Part shown: positions 7,348-14,667 of the stretch, piece after piece
How positions within the stretch are numbered: position 1 is the first letter of the stretch
Layout of the letters: each line of letters begins with the position of its first letter
Position numbers and translations under genes: made by a program
DNA from: an uncultured Ignavibacteriota bacterium
GTDB taxonomy: Bacteria; Bacteroidota; Ignavibacteria; Tepidaquicellales; Tepidaquicellaceae
DNA length: 29,995 nt
NCBI GenBank assembly: GCA_937983305.1
Contig: CALKAJ010000222.1
Coordinates: forward strand, 1-29,995
Direction: 5' to 3'
Notes under the pieces: model-generated
What the model was told of the DNA's origin: nothing
The model's database searches: none
What the model saw: the letters and a program-made list of their open reading frames with translations, nothing else

Positions 7348-8631
7348 TTAGCTGTAAATACCTCTTAACTTCAATGCAGTTGAAACCTTCTCTATTGCAT
7401 AAATGTACGCACCTATTCTCATAGATGTTTCTTTTTCAAGAGCAGTCAAATATACAAATTCAAACGCTTCATTCATCATTCTGTTCAGTCTGTTGTTAAT
7501 ATCTGCTTCATCCCAGAAATATCCGAGACGGTTCTGGACCCACTCGAAATAAGAAACTATCACGCCGCCTGAATTTGCAAGTATATCGGGAATTACCATA
7601 ATACCTTTATCCGTTAAAATCTGGTCTGCATCTGCTGCTGTTGGACCGTTAGCTCCTTCAACTATAAGTCTTGCCTTAATTTTAGATGCATTGAGTGAGG
7701 TAATCTGGTCTTCTCTTGCGGCAGGTATCAAAATATCGCATTTTAATTCAAGCAGTTCTTCATTAGTAATTTTTTCTCCGAAGTTTCCGCCTTCAAGCAC
7801 TTTATTTTTCTGTACGAATTCAATTGCCTTATTAATGTTTATTCCTGACTCGTTATAATATCCTCCTGAAACATCACTGATTGCAATTATCTTCGAGCCT
7901 TGCTCAGCCATTAATTGAGCGCTAACCGAGCCGACATTTCCAAAGCCCTGAATCACTGTTGTAGTTTCTTCCGGATTTAATCCCTTTTTCTTTAATGCCG
8001 CTAATGTTGCAATCATTACGCCTCTTCCGGTTGCTTCTCTTCTTCCTCTTGAGCCGCCTATTATTATTGGCTTGCCGGTTACTACTCCGGTTACAAATTT
8101 CCTTTGATGCATCGAATATGTGTCCATAATCCACGCCATTATCTGTTCATTTGTATTCATATCCGGTGCGGGTATGTCATTATCGGGTCCGAATATTTCA
8201 AGCAGGTTAGCTGTATATCTTCTTGTGATTTTTTCAAGTTCAGACATTGAAAGTTTTGAAGGGTCACACTTTACACCGCCTTTTGCACCTCCGAAAGGAA
8301 GATTTGCAATCGCACATTTCCAGGTCATCCACGCTGAAAGTGCCTTCACTTCATCGAGGTCAATATCAGGAGCAAACCTTACGCCGCCTTTTGAGGGTCC
8401 CAGAGCAGTATTGTGAATAACTCTGTATCCTTCAAACGCAACTACTTTTCCATTATCCAATTGTATCGGAATTGAAACGATTACCTGCTTTACAGGTGAT
8501 TTGAGATAATTATAAATACCTTCATCAAGATTAATAATTTCGCATGCCTTATCAAATCTTGCGAGCATTGATTCAAAGGGGTTTTCTGAATCCTTTTTAT
8601 AAGGAGCAGGTTCTTTATATTGTTCAGCCAT
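7348..8631 (-). CDS. Glu/Leu/Phe/Val dehydrogenase family, likely glutamate dehydrogenase
   Basis: A 427-residue cytoplasmic enzyme that interconverts glutamate and 2-oxoglutarate plus ammonia. The three Lys of the active site are spaced exactly as in clostridial GDH: K81 (SKGGVRF), K105 (MTWKCA) and catalytic K117 (PFGGAKGG). The catalytic Asp is D157 (PAPDMNT). The Rossmann motif GFGNVG (229-234) binds the cofactor. An Asp closes the second strand (ISDVSGGYYN), which hints at NAD rather than NADP but does not prove it. The length matches the hexameric RocG/GudB class. It heads the minus-strand unit and starts at ATG 8631. With the two glutamine synthetases on the opposite strand, this locus covers both ammonia-assimilating reactions. 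Catabolic and biosynthetic directions cannot be told apart here. Confidence 0.93.
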   Translation of the reverse strand: MAEQYKEPAPYKKDSENPFESMLARFDKACEIINLDEGIYNYLKSPVKQVIVSIPIQLDNGKVVAFEGYRVIHNTALGPSKGGVRFAPDIDLDEVKALSAWMTWKCAIANLPFGGAKGGVKCDPSKLSMSELEKITRRYTANLLEIFGPDNDIPAPDMNTNEQIMAWIMDTYSMHQRKFVTGVVTGKPIIIGGSRGRREATGRGVMIATLAALKKKGLNPEETTTVIQGFGNVGSVSAQLMAEQGSKIIAISDVSGGYYNESGININKAIEFVQKNKVLEGGNFGEKITNEELLELKCDILIPAAREDQITSLNASKIKARLIVEGANGPTAADADQILTDKGIMVIPDILANSGGVIVSYFEWVQNRLGYFWDEADINNRLNRMMNEAFEFVYLTALEKETSMRIGAYIYAIEKVSTALKLRGIYS

Positions 8632-8895
8632 ATATTAATTTACATTTTTTTAATAACAATTAAATTAACACTTACTCTGTGCTTTATCAAGGGATTAAAT
8701 TCCTGTATTTTGAAAAAATTTCTTCCACTGCAATTTTTCCCTGAATATCTTTCAAGTTTGCAGGCTCAATATGGATAATTGTAAAAGATTTTATGTAGTT
8801 AAAGGGAATAATGATGATAAAACGAACCTGATTTAGGTCATACATTTGATATTGAAAAATCAATTTTAATTTCATAATTTACAAGTTCTAATTGA

Positions 8896-8969
8896 GGGCG
8901 GTTAGCTCAGTTGGTTAGAGCGCTACGTTGACATCGTAGAGGTCATTGGTTCGAATCCATTACCGCCCA
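8896..8969 (+). tRNA. tRNA-Val (anticodon GAC)
   Basis: A 74-nt cloverleaf. The acceptor stem gggcggt (8896-8902) pairs perfectly with accgccc (8962-8968), with discriminator A at 8969. The D-arm stem is gctc/gagc. The anticodon stem ctacg/cgtag holds the loop ttgacat, giving anticodon GAC, which reads GUC/GUU valine codons. The T-arm is attgg-ttcgaat-ccatt and contains one U-U mismatch. The 3' CCA is not encoded (the DNA reads a-caa). It lies in the divergent gap between the glutamate dehydrogenase gene and thrS, 37 bp before the thrS start. Confidence 0.95.
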
Positions 8970-9006
8970 CAATTTTTTTATAAAAAATATTCAATTAACC
9001 GCAAAA

Positions 9007-10950
9007 GTGCCGGAAATTATTAAAATATCGTTTCCGGATAATTCCGTTAGAGAGTTTAAAACCGGAATTACCGGACTGGAAATTGCGAAAAGCATAAGCG
9101 AAAGGTTTGCTCAGTTCGTTCTTGCCGCAGATTTTAACGGAAAACCCATAGACCTTAATATTCCCATAAAAGAGGATGGACTTATTGTTTTTTACAAGTT
9201 TGACTCCCCAAGAGGTAAAGAGGTTTTCTGGCATACTTCCTCCCATATGATGGCACAGGCAATTGAAGAGCTTTTCCCCGGTGCTAAATTTGGTGTTGGT
9301 CCCGCAATTGAAAGCGGTTTCTATTATGATGTTGATTCTAATGTTAAGTTTACCGAAACAGAAATAAAGAAAATTGAAGCAAAGATTCTTGAAATAGCAT
9401 CAAGAGATATTAGCCCGCAAAGAATTGAAATGAATCGCCTTGATGCAATTGAATTTTTTAAATCCAAAAGACCTGATGAATACAAAGTAGAAATACTTGA
9501 AGATATTGCCAAAGATGAAGAAACTGTTTCGATTTACAATCAGGGTGAATTTACAGACCTTTGCAGAGGTCCTCATCTGCCCTCAACTTCAAAAGTTAAA
9601 GCTGTTAAATTGCTTTCTGTTTCCGGCTCCTACTGGAGAGGAAACGAAAAGAATAAAATGCTTCAAAGAATTTACGGAATTACATTCCCTTCTAAAAAAG
9701 AGCTTGATGAATATGTTAATTTACTCGAAGAGGCAAAAAAGAGAGACCATAGGAAAATCGGTACCGACCTTGAACTATTTATGTTTCATGAGGTTAGCCC
9801 CGGAGCACCTTTCTGGCTGCCGAACGGAATGATAATGTTCAGAGAACTTGAGAAGTTCATTAGGGAGCTTCAGGATAAGCAAGGCTATGATGAAATCAAC
9901 ACACCGATTCTTGTGAAAGAACGTCTTTTCAGACAATCAGGACATTCAGACCATTACCTTGAGAATATGTATAAAATGGATGGCGAAGGCGAGCCGATGT
10001 ATTTGAAACCTATGAATTGCCCGGAAGCCACTCTTGTTTATTCATCAAAAATCAGAAGCTATAAAGATTTACCGATTAAACTTGGTGAAATCGGCAGACT
10101 CCACAGAAATGAAATTAGCGGTGCACTTGGAGGAATGTTAAGGGTAAGGCAAATTACTATGGACGATGCACATATCTTCTGTACTCCTGAACAAATTCAA
10201 CAGGAAATTACGGGTGTTCTGAGTCTTGTAAAGAATTTTTATGCACCTTTCGGTTTCTCACCGAACTTTAACCTCTCAACCAGACCTGATGAAGCAATGG
10301 GTGAAGTGGAAGTATGGAATGCCGCAGAGGATGCATTGAAAGCCGCACTTGAAGCAAACAGCTTAAATTATGTCATAAACGAAAAAGACGGTGCCTTCTA
10401 TGGTCCGAAAATTGATATACAAATAAAGGATGCTTTAAACAGAAACTGGCAGCTCGCAACCATACAGCTTGACTATAATCTGCCTGAAAGATTTGACCTT
10501 ACTTATGAAGGCAGTGACGGAAAAAAACACAGACCTGTTATGATTCACAGAGCAATAATGGGAAGTCTCGAAAGATTTATGGGAATTATAACCGAGCATT
10601 TTGCAGGTAACTTCCCGTTATGGATTGCACCGGTACAGATAATTATTCTAACAATTACCGACAATCAGAAAGAATATGCCGAAGAAATTTATAAGGATTT
10701 ATTAAACAATGATATAAGAGTACAGCTTGATTTAAGAAACGAAAAAATCGGATATAAGATAAGGGAAGCAGAAAATAAAAAAATCCCGTTTATGATTGTG
10801 ATTGGAGAGAAAGAGAAGGAAGAAAAGAAAATTGCGGTCAGGTTACACCAAAAAGGTGATATAGGAAAATTTGAATTGAAGAATTTTATAGAAAAGGTTA
10901 AATTATTGGTTTCACAGAAATCTTTTAACTACGATTCTATAAATAAATAA
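9007..10950 (+). CDS. thrS: Threonyl-tRNA synthetase
   Basis: A 647-residue class II aminoacyl-tRNA synthetase that charges tRNA-Thr. Domains in order: N-terminal TGS domain (1-62), editing/SAD domain with H76-T-S-S-H80 and C186-R-G-P-H190, catalytic core with zinc ligands C338 (MNCPEA), H389 (DDAHIF) and H514 (MIHRAIMGS), and C-terminal anticodon-binding domain from about 545. These ligands sit within four residues of the E. coli positions, and the length is normal. The start is GTG at 9007. It gives the expected TGS opening (PEIIKISFPDNSVREF), and no ATG lies nearby. No clear Shine-Dalgarno precedes it. It heads the classic thrS-infC-rpmI-rplT order, and its stop codon overlaps the infC ribosome-binding site. 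Confidence 0.97.
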   Translation: MPEIIKISFPDNSVREFKTGITGLEIAKSISERFAQFVLAADFNGKPIDLNIPIKEDGLIVFYKFDSPRGKEVFWHTSSHMMAQAIEELFPGAKFGVGPAIESGFYYDVDSNVKFTETEIKKIEAKILEIASRDISPQRIEMNRLDAIEFFKSKRPDEYKVEILEDIAKDEETVSIYNQGEFTDLCRGPHLPSTSKVKAVKLLSVSGSYWRGNEKNKMLQRIYGITFPSKKELDEYVNLLEEAKKRDHRKIGTDLELFMFHEVSPGAPFWLPNGMIMFRELEKFIRELQDKQGYDEINTPILVKERLFRQSGHSDHYLENMYKMDGEGEPMYLKPMNCPEATLVYSSKIRSYKDLPIKLGEIGRLHRNEISGALGGMLRVRQITMDDAHIFCTPEQIQQEITGVLSLVKNFYAPFGFSPNFNLSTRPDEAMGEVEVWNAAEDALKAALEANSLNYVINEKDGAFYGPKIDIQIKDALNRNWQLATIQLDYNLPERFDLTYEGSDGKKHRPVMIHRAIMGSLERFMGIITEHFAGNFPLWIAPVQIIILTITDNQKEYAEEIYKDLLNNDIRVQLDLRNEKIGYKIREAENKKIPFMIVIGEKEKEEKKIAVRLHQKGDIGKFELKNFIEKVKLLVSQKSFNYDSINK

Positions 10951-10954
10951 AGGA
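10950..10954 (+). promoter_or_regulatory. Ribosome-binding site that fixes the infC AUU start
   Basis: The sequence aagga overlaps the last base of the thrS stop codon and ends exactly 8 nt before the ATT at 10963. It is one of the clearest Shine-Dalgarno sequences in the window. It is correctly placed for ATT but far too distant for the GTG at 11017. Confidence 0.75.
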
Positions 10955-10962
10955 ATAAATAG

Positions 10963-11604
10963 ATTAAAGAAAAGGAACACAAAGAGCGTATAAACAGAGA
11001 AATCACAGTACCACAAGTGAGAGTGATTGATGAAAACGGTAACTCGCTCGGCATCATGAATACTTATGACGCCATCTCAACAGCGTTTTCAAGAGGTTTC
11101 GACCTTATAGAAATAGCTCCCAAATCCAAACCTCCTGTTTGCAGGATTACGGATTACGGAAAATATTCATATGAAAAGCAGAAAAGAGAAAAGCTTTCCA
11201 AAAAGAATCAATCGGTTATGGTTGTAAAAGAAATAAGATTTAATGCCAACACCGATAAACATGATACAGAGTTTAAATGCAAACACATACGACAGTTTTT
11301 ATTGGACGGTCACAAAGTGAAAGCAAGCGTTGTTTATAAAGGAAGAATGATTACGCATCCGGAAATCGGGCAGAAACTTATGAATGAAGTTTTGGATAAA
11401 CTTAAAGATATAGGAAAAGTTGAGTCACCTCCAAAAATGGAAGGTAAAATGCTGATGACATATCTCGTGCCGGATAAAGCTAAAATTGCATCATTAAAGG
11501 ATAAGGGAATTACTCCTTCCGTGGATGCATTGCAGGAAGTTAAACCCGGAGAAGAAAAAGATAAGATACAGGAAAAAACAGAAATTAAACACGAAACTAA
11601 TTAA
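10963..11604 (+). CDS. infC: Translation initiation factor IF-3, AUU start
   Basis: A 213-residue IF-3, which binds the 30S subunit and rejects non-canonical start codons and non-initiator tRNA. The first conventional start, GTG 11017, would begin the protein at VRVIDENG. That loses the conserved INxxIxVPxVR segment, which is encoded in frame just upstream (INREITVPQ). Going further upstream, the frame runs back to ATT at 10963, immediately after a TAG stop (10960-10962), with aagga 8 nt before it. An AUU start is the well-known autoregulatory feature of infC in E. coli. Here the same logic is inferred from sequence. The N-domain is followed by the C-domain (KEIRFNANTDKHD, then HPEIGQKLM). 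About 35 residues of charged tail extend beyond the usual end. rpmI begins 4 bp after the stop. Confidence 0.9.
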   Translation: MKEKEHKERINREITVPQVRVIDENGNSLGIMNTYDAISTAFSRGFDLIEIAPKSKPPVCRITDYGKYSYEKQKREKLSKKNQSVMVVKEIRFNANTDKHDTEFKCKHIRQFLLDGHKVKASVVYKGRMITHPEIGQKLMNEVLDKLKDIGKVESPPKMEGKMLMTYLVPDKAKIASLKDKGITPSVDALQEVKPGEEKDKIQEKTEIKHETN

Positions 11605-11608
11605 ATAA

Positions 11609-11809
11609 ATGCCAAAAGTAAAATCAAACAGGGCAGCAGCTAAAAGATTCAAAGTTACTGCCACAGGAAAACTGAAAAGAGAGAAATCTCACAGGAGTCA
11701 CATCTTAACAAAGAAATCCGCAAAAAGGAAAAGAAAATTAAGAAGTGCAACTCTCGTCTCCGATGGAGATTCAAAGAGAGTTATTAATATGATTCGTCCT
11801 GCTTTATAG
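11609..11809 (+). CDS. rpmI: 50S ribosomal protein L35
   Basis: A 66-residue, very basic protein of the large ribosomal subunit. MPKVKSNRAAAKRFKVTATG, LKREKSHRSHILTKKSAKRK and the DxxRVxxMIRPAL-like end are standard L35. The length is typical. It begins 4 bp after infC, in the conserved infC-rpmI-rplT order, so it is co-translated or closely coupled. The 76-bp gap before rplT is AT-rich and holds no hairpin that I can see. Confidence 0.97.
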   Translation: MPKVKSNRAAAKRFKVTATGKLKREKSHRSHILTKKSAKRKRKLRSATLVSDGDSKRVINMIRPAL

Positions 11810-11885
11810 AATCATTTTAACAAGAAGAGGTTCATAAATATCCCATTGGATTGCCTCAATTTTAAAAACTTAAAAGAAGAAACAA

Positions 11886-12233
11886 ATGCCAAGATCTAGA
11901 AACAAAGTTGCATCACACAAAAGACGGAAAAGGATACTTGACCAGGCTAAAGGATATGTCGGTGCAAGAAGCAAAGTCTATACAACTGCGAAAAACGCCG
12001 TTGAAAAAGGCTTAACACACGCCTATAAAGACAGAAAACAGAAAAAGAGAGTCTATAGAAACCTGTGGGTTACACGTATTAATGCAGCGGCAAGAATGAA
12101 CGGAACATCTTACTCAAAACTAATTGGTGCATTGCATACTAAAGGTATTGATATTAACAGGAAAACTCTCGCTGATTTAGCTTATAACAACATTGAAGCT
12201 TTCAACGAAATTGTAAAAGCTGCAACAAATTAA
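11886..12233 (+). CDS. rplT: 50S ribosomal protein L20
   Basis: A 115-residue basic protein that binds 23S rRNA early in large-subunit assembly. MPRSRNKVASHKRRKRILDQ, AKGYVGARSKVYTTAKNAVE and the WVTRINAAARMNGTSYSKLI segment are diagnostic of L20, and the length is exactly as expected. In several bacteria L20 represses its own operon. I could not identify an L20-binding leader here. A good terminator lies 26 bp after the stop, closing the thrS-infC-rpmI-rplT transcript. Confidence 0.97.
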   Translation: MPRSRNKVASHKRRKRILDQAKGYVGARSKVYTTAKNAVEKGLTHAYKDRKQKKRVYRNLWVTRINAAARMNGTSYSKLIGALHTKGIDINRKTLADLAYNNIEAFNEIVKAATN

Positions 12234-12259
12234 TTTTATTTGCACAAATGTGATTTAAG

Positions 12260-12286
12260 AAGGTCTGCTAATACGCAGACCTTTTT
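12260..12286 (+). terminator. Rho-independent terminator after rplT
   Basis: The stem aaggtctgc-type repeat pairs aggtctgc (12261-12268) with gcagacct (12275-12282) around a 6-nt loop, with an extra A-T pair at the base and a run of five Ts (12282-12286). It separates the ribosomal protein genes from pheS, which must then have its own promoter or rely on read-through. Confidence 0.85.
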
Positions 12287-12338
12287 CATTTAGTATTAAA
12301 CTTAACTTGCTTATATTTCAAAAATTTATTAATTCGAT

Positions 12339-13355
12339 ATGCTTGAGATAATTGAAAAAATAAAAGCGGACCTTGAAAAGGCAAAAACCCTGATTAAAGA
12401 TAACGAATCCCTTGAAGAATTCCGGCTGAAATACCTGAGCAGAAAGGGTTTGTTCAGTTCCCTTTTTGAAGACTTTAAGGCGCTACCCGGCAGTGAAAAA
12501 GGAAAGGTCGGAAAGATTCTCAATGAAACGAAAAATTTTGCTCAGAATATTTTTGATACTTTCAGCGAATCACTCAACAAAAATAAATCTTATTCTGATA
12601 AAGATTATTCGCTTCCCGGAAAAACTTATAACACAGGGTCAAAGCACTTAATTTCTCAGGCGCTTGATGATATTACGGCAATATTCAGGAAAATTGGTTT
12701 CAGCGTTTACGAAGGTACTGAAATAGAAGATGAGTTTCATAATTTTGATGCTCTTAACACTCCGGACTATCACCCATCGAGAGATATGCAGGATACATTT
12801 TACCTCAAAGGCGATTTTGAGAAAAGATATCTGCTTAGAACACACACTACTCCCGGACAAATTCACCTTATGAAAAATTATAAACCTCCTATCAGAGCAA
12901 TATTTCCGGGAAAGGTCTTCAGGAATGAAGCAATCAGCGCCCGTGCTCTTGGAATGTTTCATCAGGTTGACGGTCTTTTTGTTGATACGAATGTTACTTT
13001 TACCGATTTAAAAGGAACAATGGATTTCTTCGCAAAAGAATTTTTTGGTAAGGATTTAAAGACAAGATTAAGACCAAGTTATTTCCCGTTTACGGAACCA
13101 TCTGCAGAAATGGATGTTGAGTGTTATTTGTGTAACAGTAAGGGATGCAGAATTTGTAAATATACGGGATGGCTTGAAATTCTCGGCTGTGGCATGGTTG
13201 ACCCAAGCGTTTTTGAAGCTGTTAATCTTGACCCGGAAAAGTATTCAGGATTTGCGTTTGGAATAGGCCTCGAAAGAACTCTTATGATAAGGCATAATAT
13301 TCCCGATATAAGAATGTTCTACGAAAACGATATAAGATTTTTAAAGCAATTTTAA
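12339..13355 (+). CDS. pheS: Phenylalanyl-tRNA synthetase alpha subunit
   Basis: A 338-residue alpha chain of the alpha2beta2 PheRS. An N-terminal coiled-coil (about 1-85) contacts tRNA-Phe. It is followed by the class II core: YHPSRDMQDTFY near 145-156, RTHTTPGQIHLM, the motif 2 region FPGKVFRNEAISARALGMFHQ and motif 3 GFAFGIGLERTLMI. Between motifs it has a C-x2-C-x4-C-x2-C insert (CYLCNSKGCRIC) followed by KYTGWLEILGCGMVDP. This is a compact zinc-type knuckle seen in some bacterial PheS. The beta-chain gene pheT, normally next, is not there. A TTG-started cyclophilin gene begins 28 bp after the stop. The catalytic alpha subunit should not work without beta, so pheT is presumably elsewhere in the genome. 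Confidence 0.96.
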   Translation: MLEIIEKIKADLEKAKTLIKDNESLEEFRLKYLSRKGLFSSLFEDFKALPGSEKGKVGKILNETKNFAQNIFDTFSESLNKNKSYSDKDYSLPGKTYNTGSKHLISQALDDITAIFRKIGFSVYEGTEIEDEFHNFDALNTPDYHPSRDMQDTFYLKGDFEKRYLLRTHTTPGQIHLMKNYKPPIRAIFPGKVFRNEAISARALGMFHQVDGLFVDTNVTFTDLKGTMDFFAKEFFGKDLKTRLRPSYFPFTEPSAEMDVECYLCNSKGCRICKYTGWLEILGCGMVDPSVFEAVNLDPEKYSGFAFGIGLERTLMIRHNIPDIRMFYENDIRFLKQF

Positions 13356-13370
13356 TTTATAAACAATCTA

Positions 13371-13376
13371 AAGGAG
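13371..13376 (+). promoter_or_regulatory. Strong Shine-Dalgarno supporting a TTG start
   Basis: aaggag lies 7 nt before the TTG at 13384. It settles TTG as the start of the first cyclophilin, where no ATG exists before the signal peptide. Confidence 0.8.
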
Positions 13377-13383
13377 AAATAAA

Positions 13384-14043
13384 TTGAGTAAAATTTATTT
13401 TTTATTTGCCGTAATAATTTTTTCGGCATTTATATTAAACGGCTGCGGCAACGAAGAAAAGCCGAAAACCGAAGTTAAAAAAGATACAGTAACAAAGCAA
13501 GAAACACAACAAACACCGCAAACACAGGAAACAAAGAAAGACAGTGTTGTAAAAAAAGATGACCCGTTTGCTGACGGTGAAAATACAATCGAAATGGTTA
13601 CAAATATGGGCACCATAAAGATTAAGATGTTTTATGAAAAAACACCCGTTACCTGCGAACACATCAAATCACTTGTAAACAAAGGATTTTATGACGGAAT
13701 TATTTTCCATAGAATTATTGACGGATTTATGATTCAGGGCGGCGACCCAACCGGCAAAGGAAACGGCGGCTCCGGAAAGAAAATCAAAGATGAATTTGTT
13801 TCTGATTTAAAACACACAAAAGCAGGAATTGTTTCTATGGCAAATGCAGGACCTAATACAGGCGACAGCCAGTTCTTTATATGTCTTGGACCTCAGCCGC
13901 ATCTTGACGGAAAACATACCGTATGGGGTGAAGTAACCTCAGGTATGGATGTCGTAAAGAAAATGGGAAAAGTGAAAACTGACCCAAGCGACAGACCTGT
14001 TGACGAAGTCAAAATCAAAGAAGCCAAAATGGTTTCCAAATAA
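13384..14043 (+). CDS. Peptidyl-prolyl cis-trans isomerase, cyclophilin type, lipoprotein (1)
   Basis: A 219-residue exported cyclophilin, which would speed proline isomerisation in proteins folding in the envelope. The TTG start has a textbook aaggag 7 nt upstream. The signal peptide ends in a lipobox-like ILNGC, giving lipidated Cys21. A Lys/Thr/Gln-rich linker (about 23-60) leads to the cyclophilin domain (about 68-217). The active-site residues are in FHRIIDGFMIQGGDP: R110, F115 and Q118, equivalent to human R55, F60 and Q63. SMANAGPNTGDSQFFI and LDGKHTVWGEV follow, so the usual Trp is also there. A close paralogue starts 14 bp downstream. The final cell compartment, inner or outer membrane, cannot be fixed from sequence. 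Confidence 0.94.
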   Translation: MSKIYFLFAVIIFSAFILNGCGNEEKPKTEVKKDTVTKQETQQTPQTQETKKDSVVKKDDPFADGENTIEMVTNMGTIKIKMFYEKTPVTCEHIKSLVNKGFYDGIIFHRIIDGFMIQGGDPTGKGNGGSGKKIKDEFVSDLKHTKAGIVSMANAGPNTGDSQFFICLGPQPHLDGKHTVWGEVTSGMDVVKKMGKVKTDPSDRPVDEVKIKEAKMVSK

Positions 14044-14057
14044 ACTAACTGACGGAT

Positions 14058-14600
14058 ATGAGAAGGATAATATTATCTTTATTTCTGCCGTTTCTTTTAT
14101 TATTAATTTCTTGTAAAGGAGAACAAGCATTGACAGAAAAAAAAGACATCGTTGTAATGGAAACAACGCTTGGAACATTTAAATTTAAATTGTTCCTTGA
14201 TAAAACACCTGTAACAGCAGGCAGAATTAAAGAATTAATTGAGCAAGGTTTTTATAACGGAATTGTTTTTCACAGAGTAATTGACGGTTTCGTAATTCAA
14301 GGCGGCGACCCTCTTGGAAACGGTACCGGCGGCTCAGGAAAAGTTCTTAAAGATGAAATCGTAACTGAACTTAAACATAATAAAAAAGGTATCGTTGCAA
14401 TGGCTAATGCAGGTCCCAATACTTCCGATTCACAATTCTATATTACGCTTGCTCCGATTCCACATCTCGACGGCGGATATACAATTTTCGGAGAAGTGAT
14501 TGAAGGCATGGATGTTGTTGAAAAAATTGGTAAGGTTGAAACTGACAGACAAGACAGACCTGTAACACCCGTAACGATTAATAAAGCATATACAGAATAA
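14058..14600 (+). CDS. Peptidyl-prolyl cis-trans isomerase, cyclophilin type, lipoprotein (2)
   Basis: A 180-residue paralogue of the preceding gene, with the same predicted activity. The signal peptide MRRIILSLFLPFLLLLIS leads to Cys19, and the lipobox (LLISC) is acceptable. Only about 12 residues of linker separate the lipid anchor from the cyclophilin domain, against about 45 in the first copy. The active site is FHRVIDGFVIQGGDP with R73, F78 and Q81. Two differences are visible: the SMANAGPNT segment is AMANAGPNT, and the WGEV Trp is replaced in YTIFGEV. Loss of that Trp in cyclophilins is linked to weaker cyclosporin binding, not to loss of activity. The two genes are a tandem duplication in one transcript that ends at a strong terminator just downstream. 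Confidence 0.94.
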   Translation: MRRIILSLFLPFLLLLISCKGEQALTEKKDIVVMETTLGTFKFKLFLDKTPVTAGRIKELIEQGFYNGIVFHRVIDGFVIQGGDPLGNGTGGSGKVLKDEIVTELKHNKKGIVAMANAGPNTSDSQFYITLAPIPHLDGGYTIFGEVIEGMDVVEKIGKVETDRQDRPVTPVTINKAYTE

Positions 14601-14607
14601 AAAATTC

Positions 14608-14635
14608 AGGGGCTGTTTTTTACAGCCCCTCTTTT
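14608..14635 (+). terminator. Rho-independent terminator after the cyclophilin pair
   Basis: A 9-bp perfect stem, aggggctgt (14608-14616) with acagcccct (14622-14630), has a loop of five Ts and a short cttt tail. It lies 7 bp after the second cyclophilin stop and is the most stable-looking hairpin in this part of the window. Confidence 0.87.
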
Positions 14636-14667
14636 AAAAACTTTTTAAATAAAGAGCGATTAGCCGG

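Noticed and set aside
8687..8875. A 62-codon minus-strand open frame in the gap between the glutamate dehydrogenase gene and tRNA-Val.
   Set aside because: It is rich in Ile, Phe and Tyr as expected from AT-rich non-coding DNA, has no ribosome-binding site and resembles nothing I know. The end (residues 40-62) looks slightly more gene-like, so a homologue search could still rescue it.
11017..11604. infC starting at the GTG.
   Set aside because: It loses conserved N-terminal IF-3 sequence that is encoded in frame upstream, and the Shine-Dalgarno fits only the ATT at 10963.
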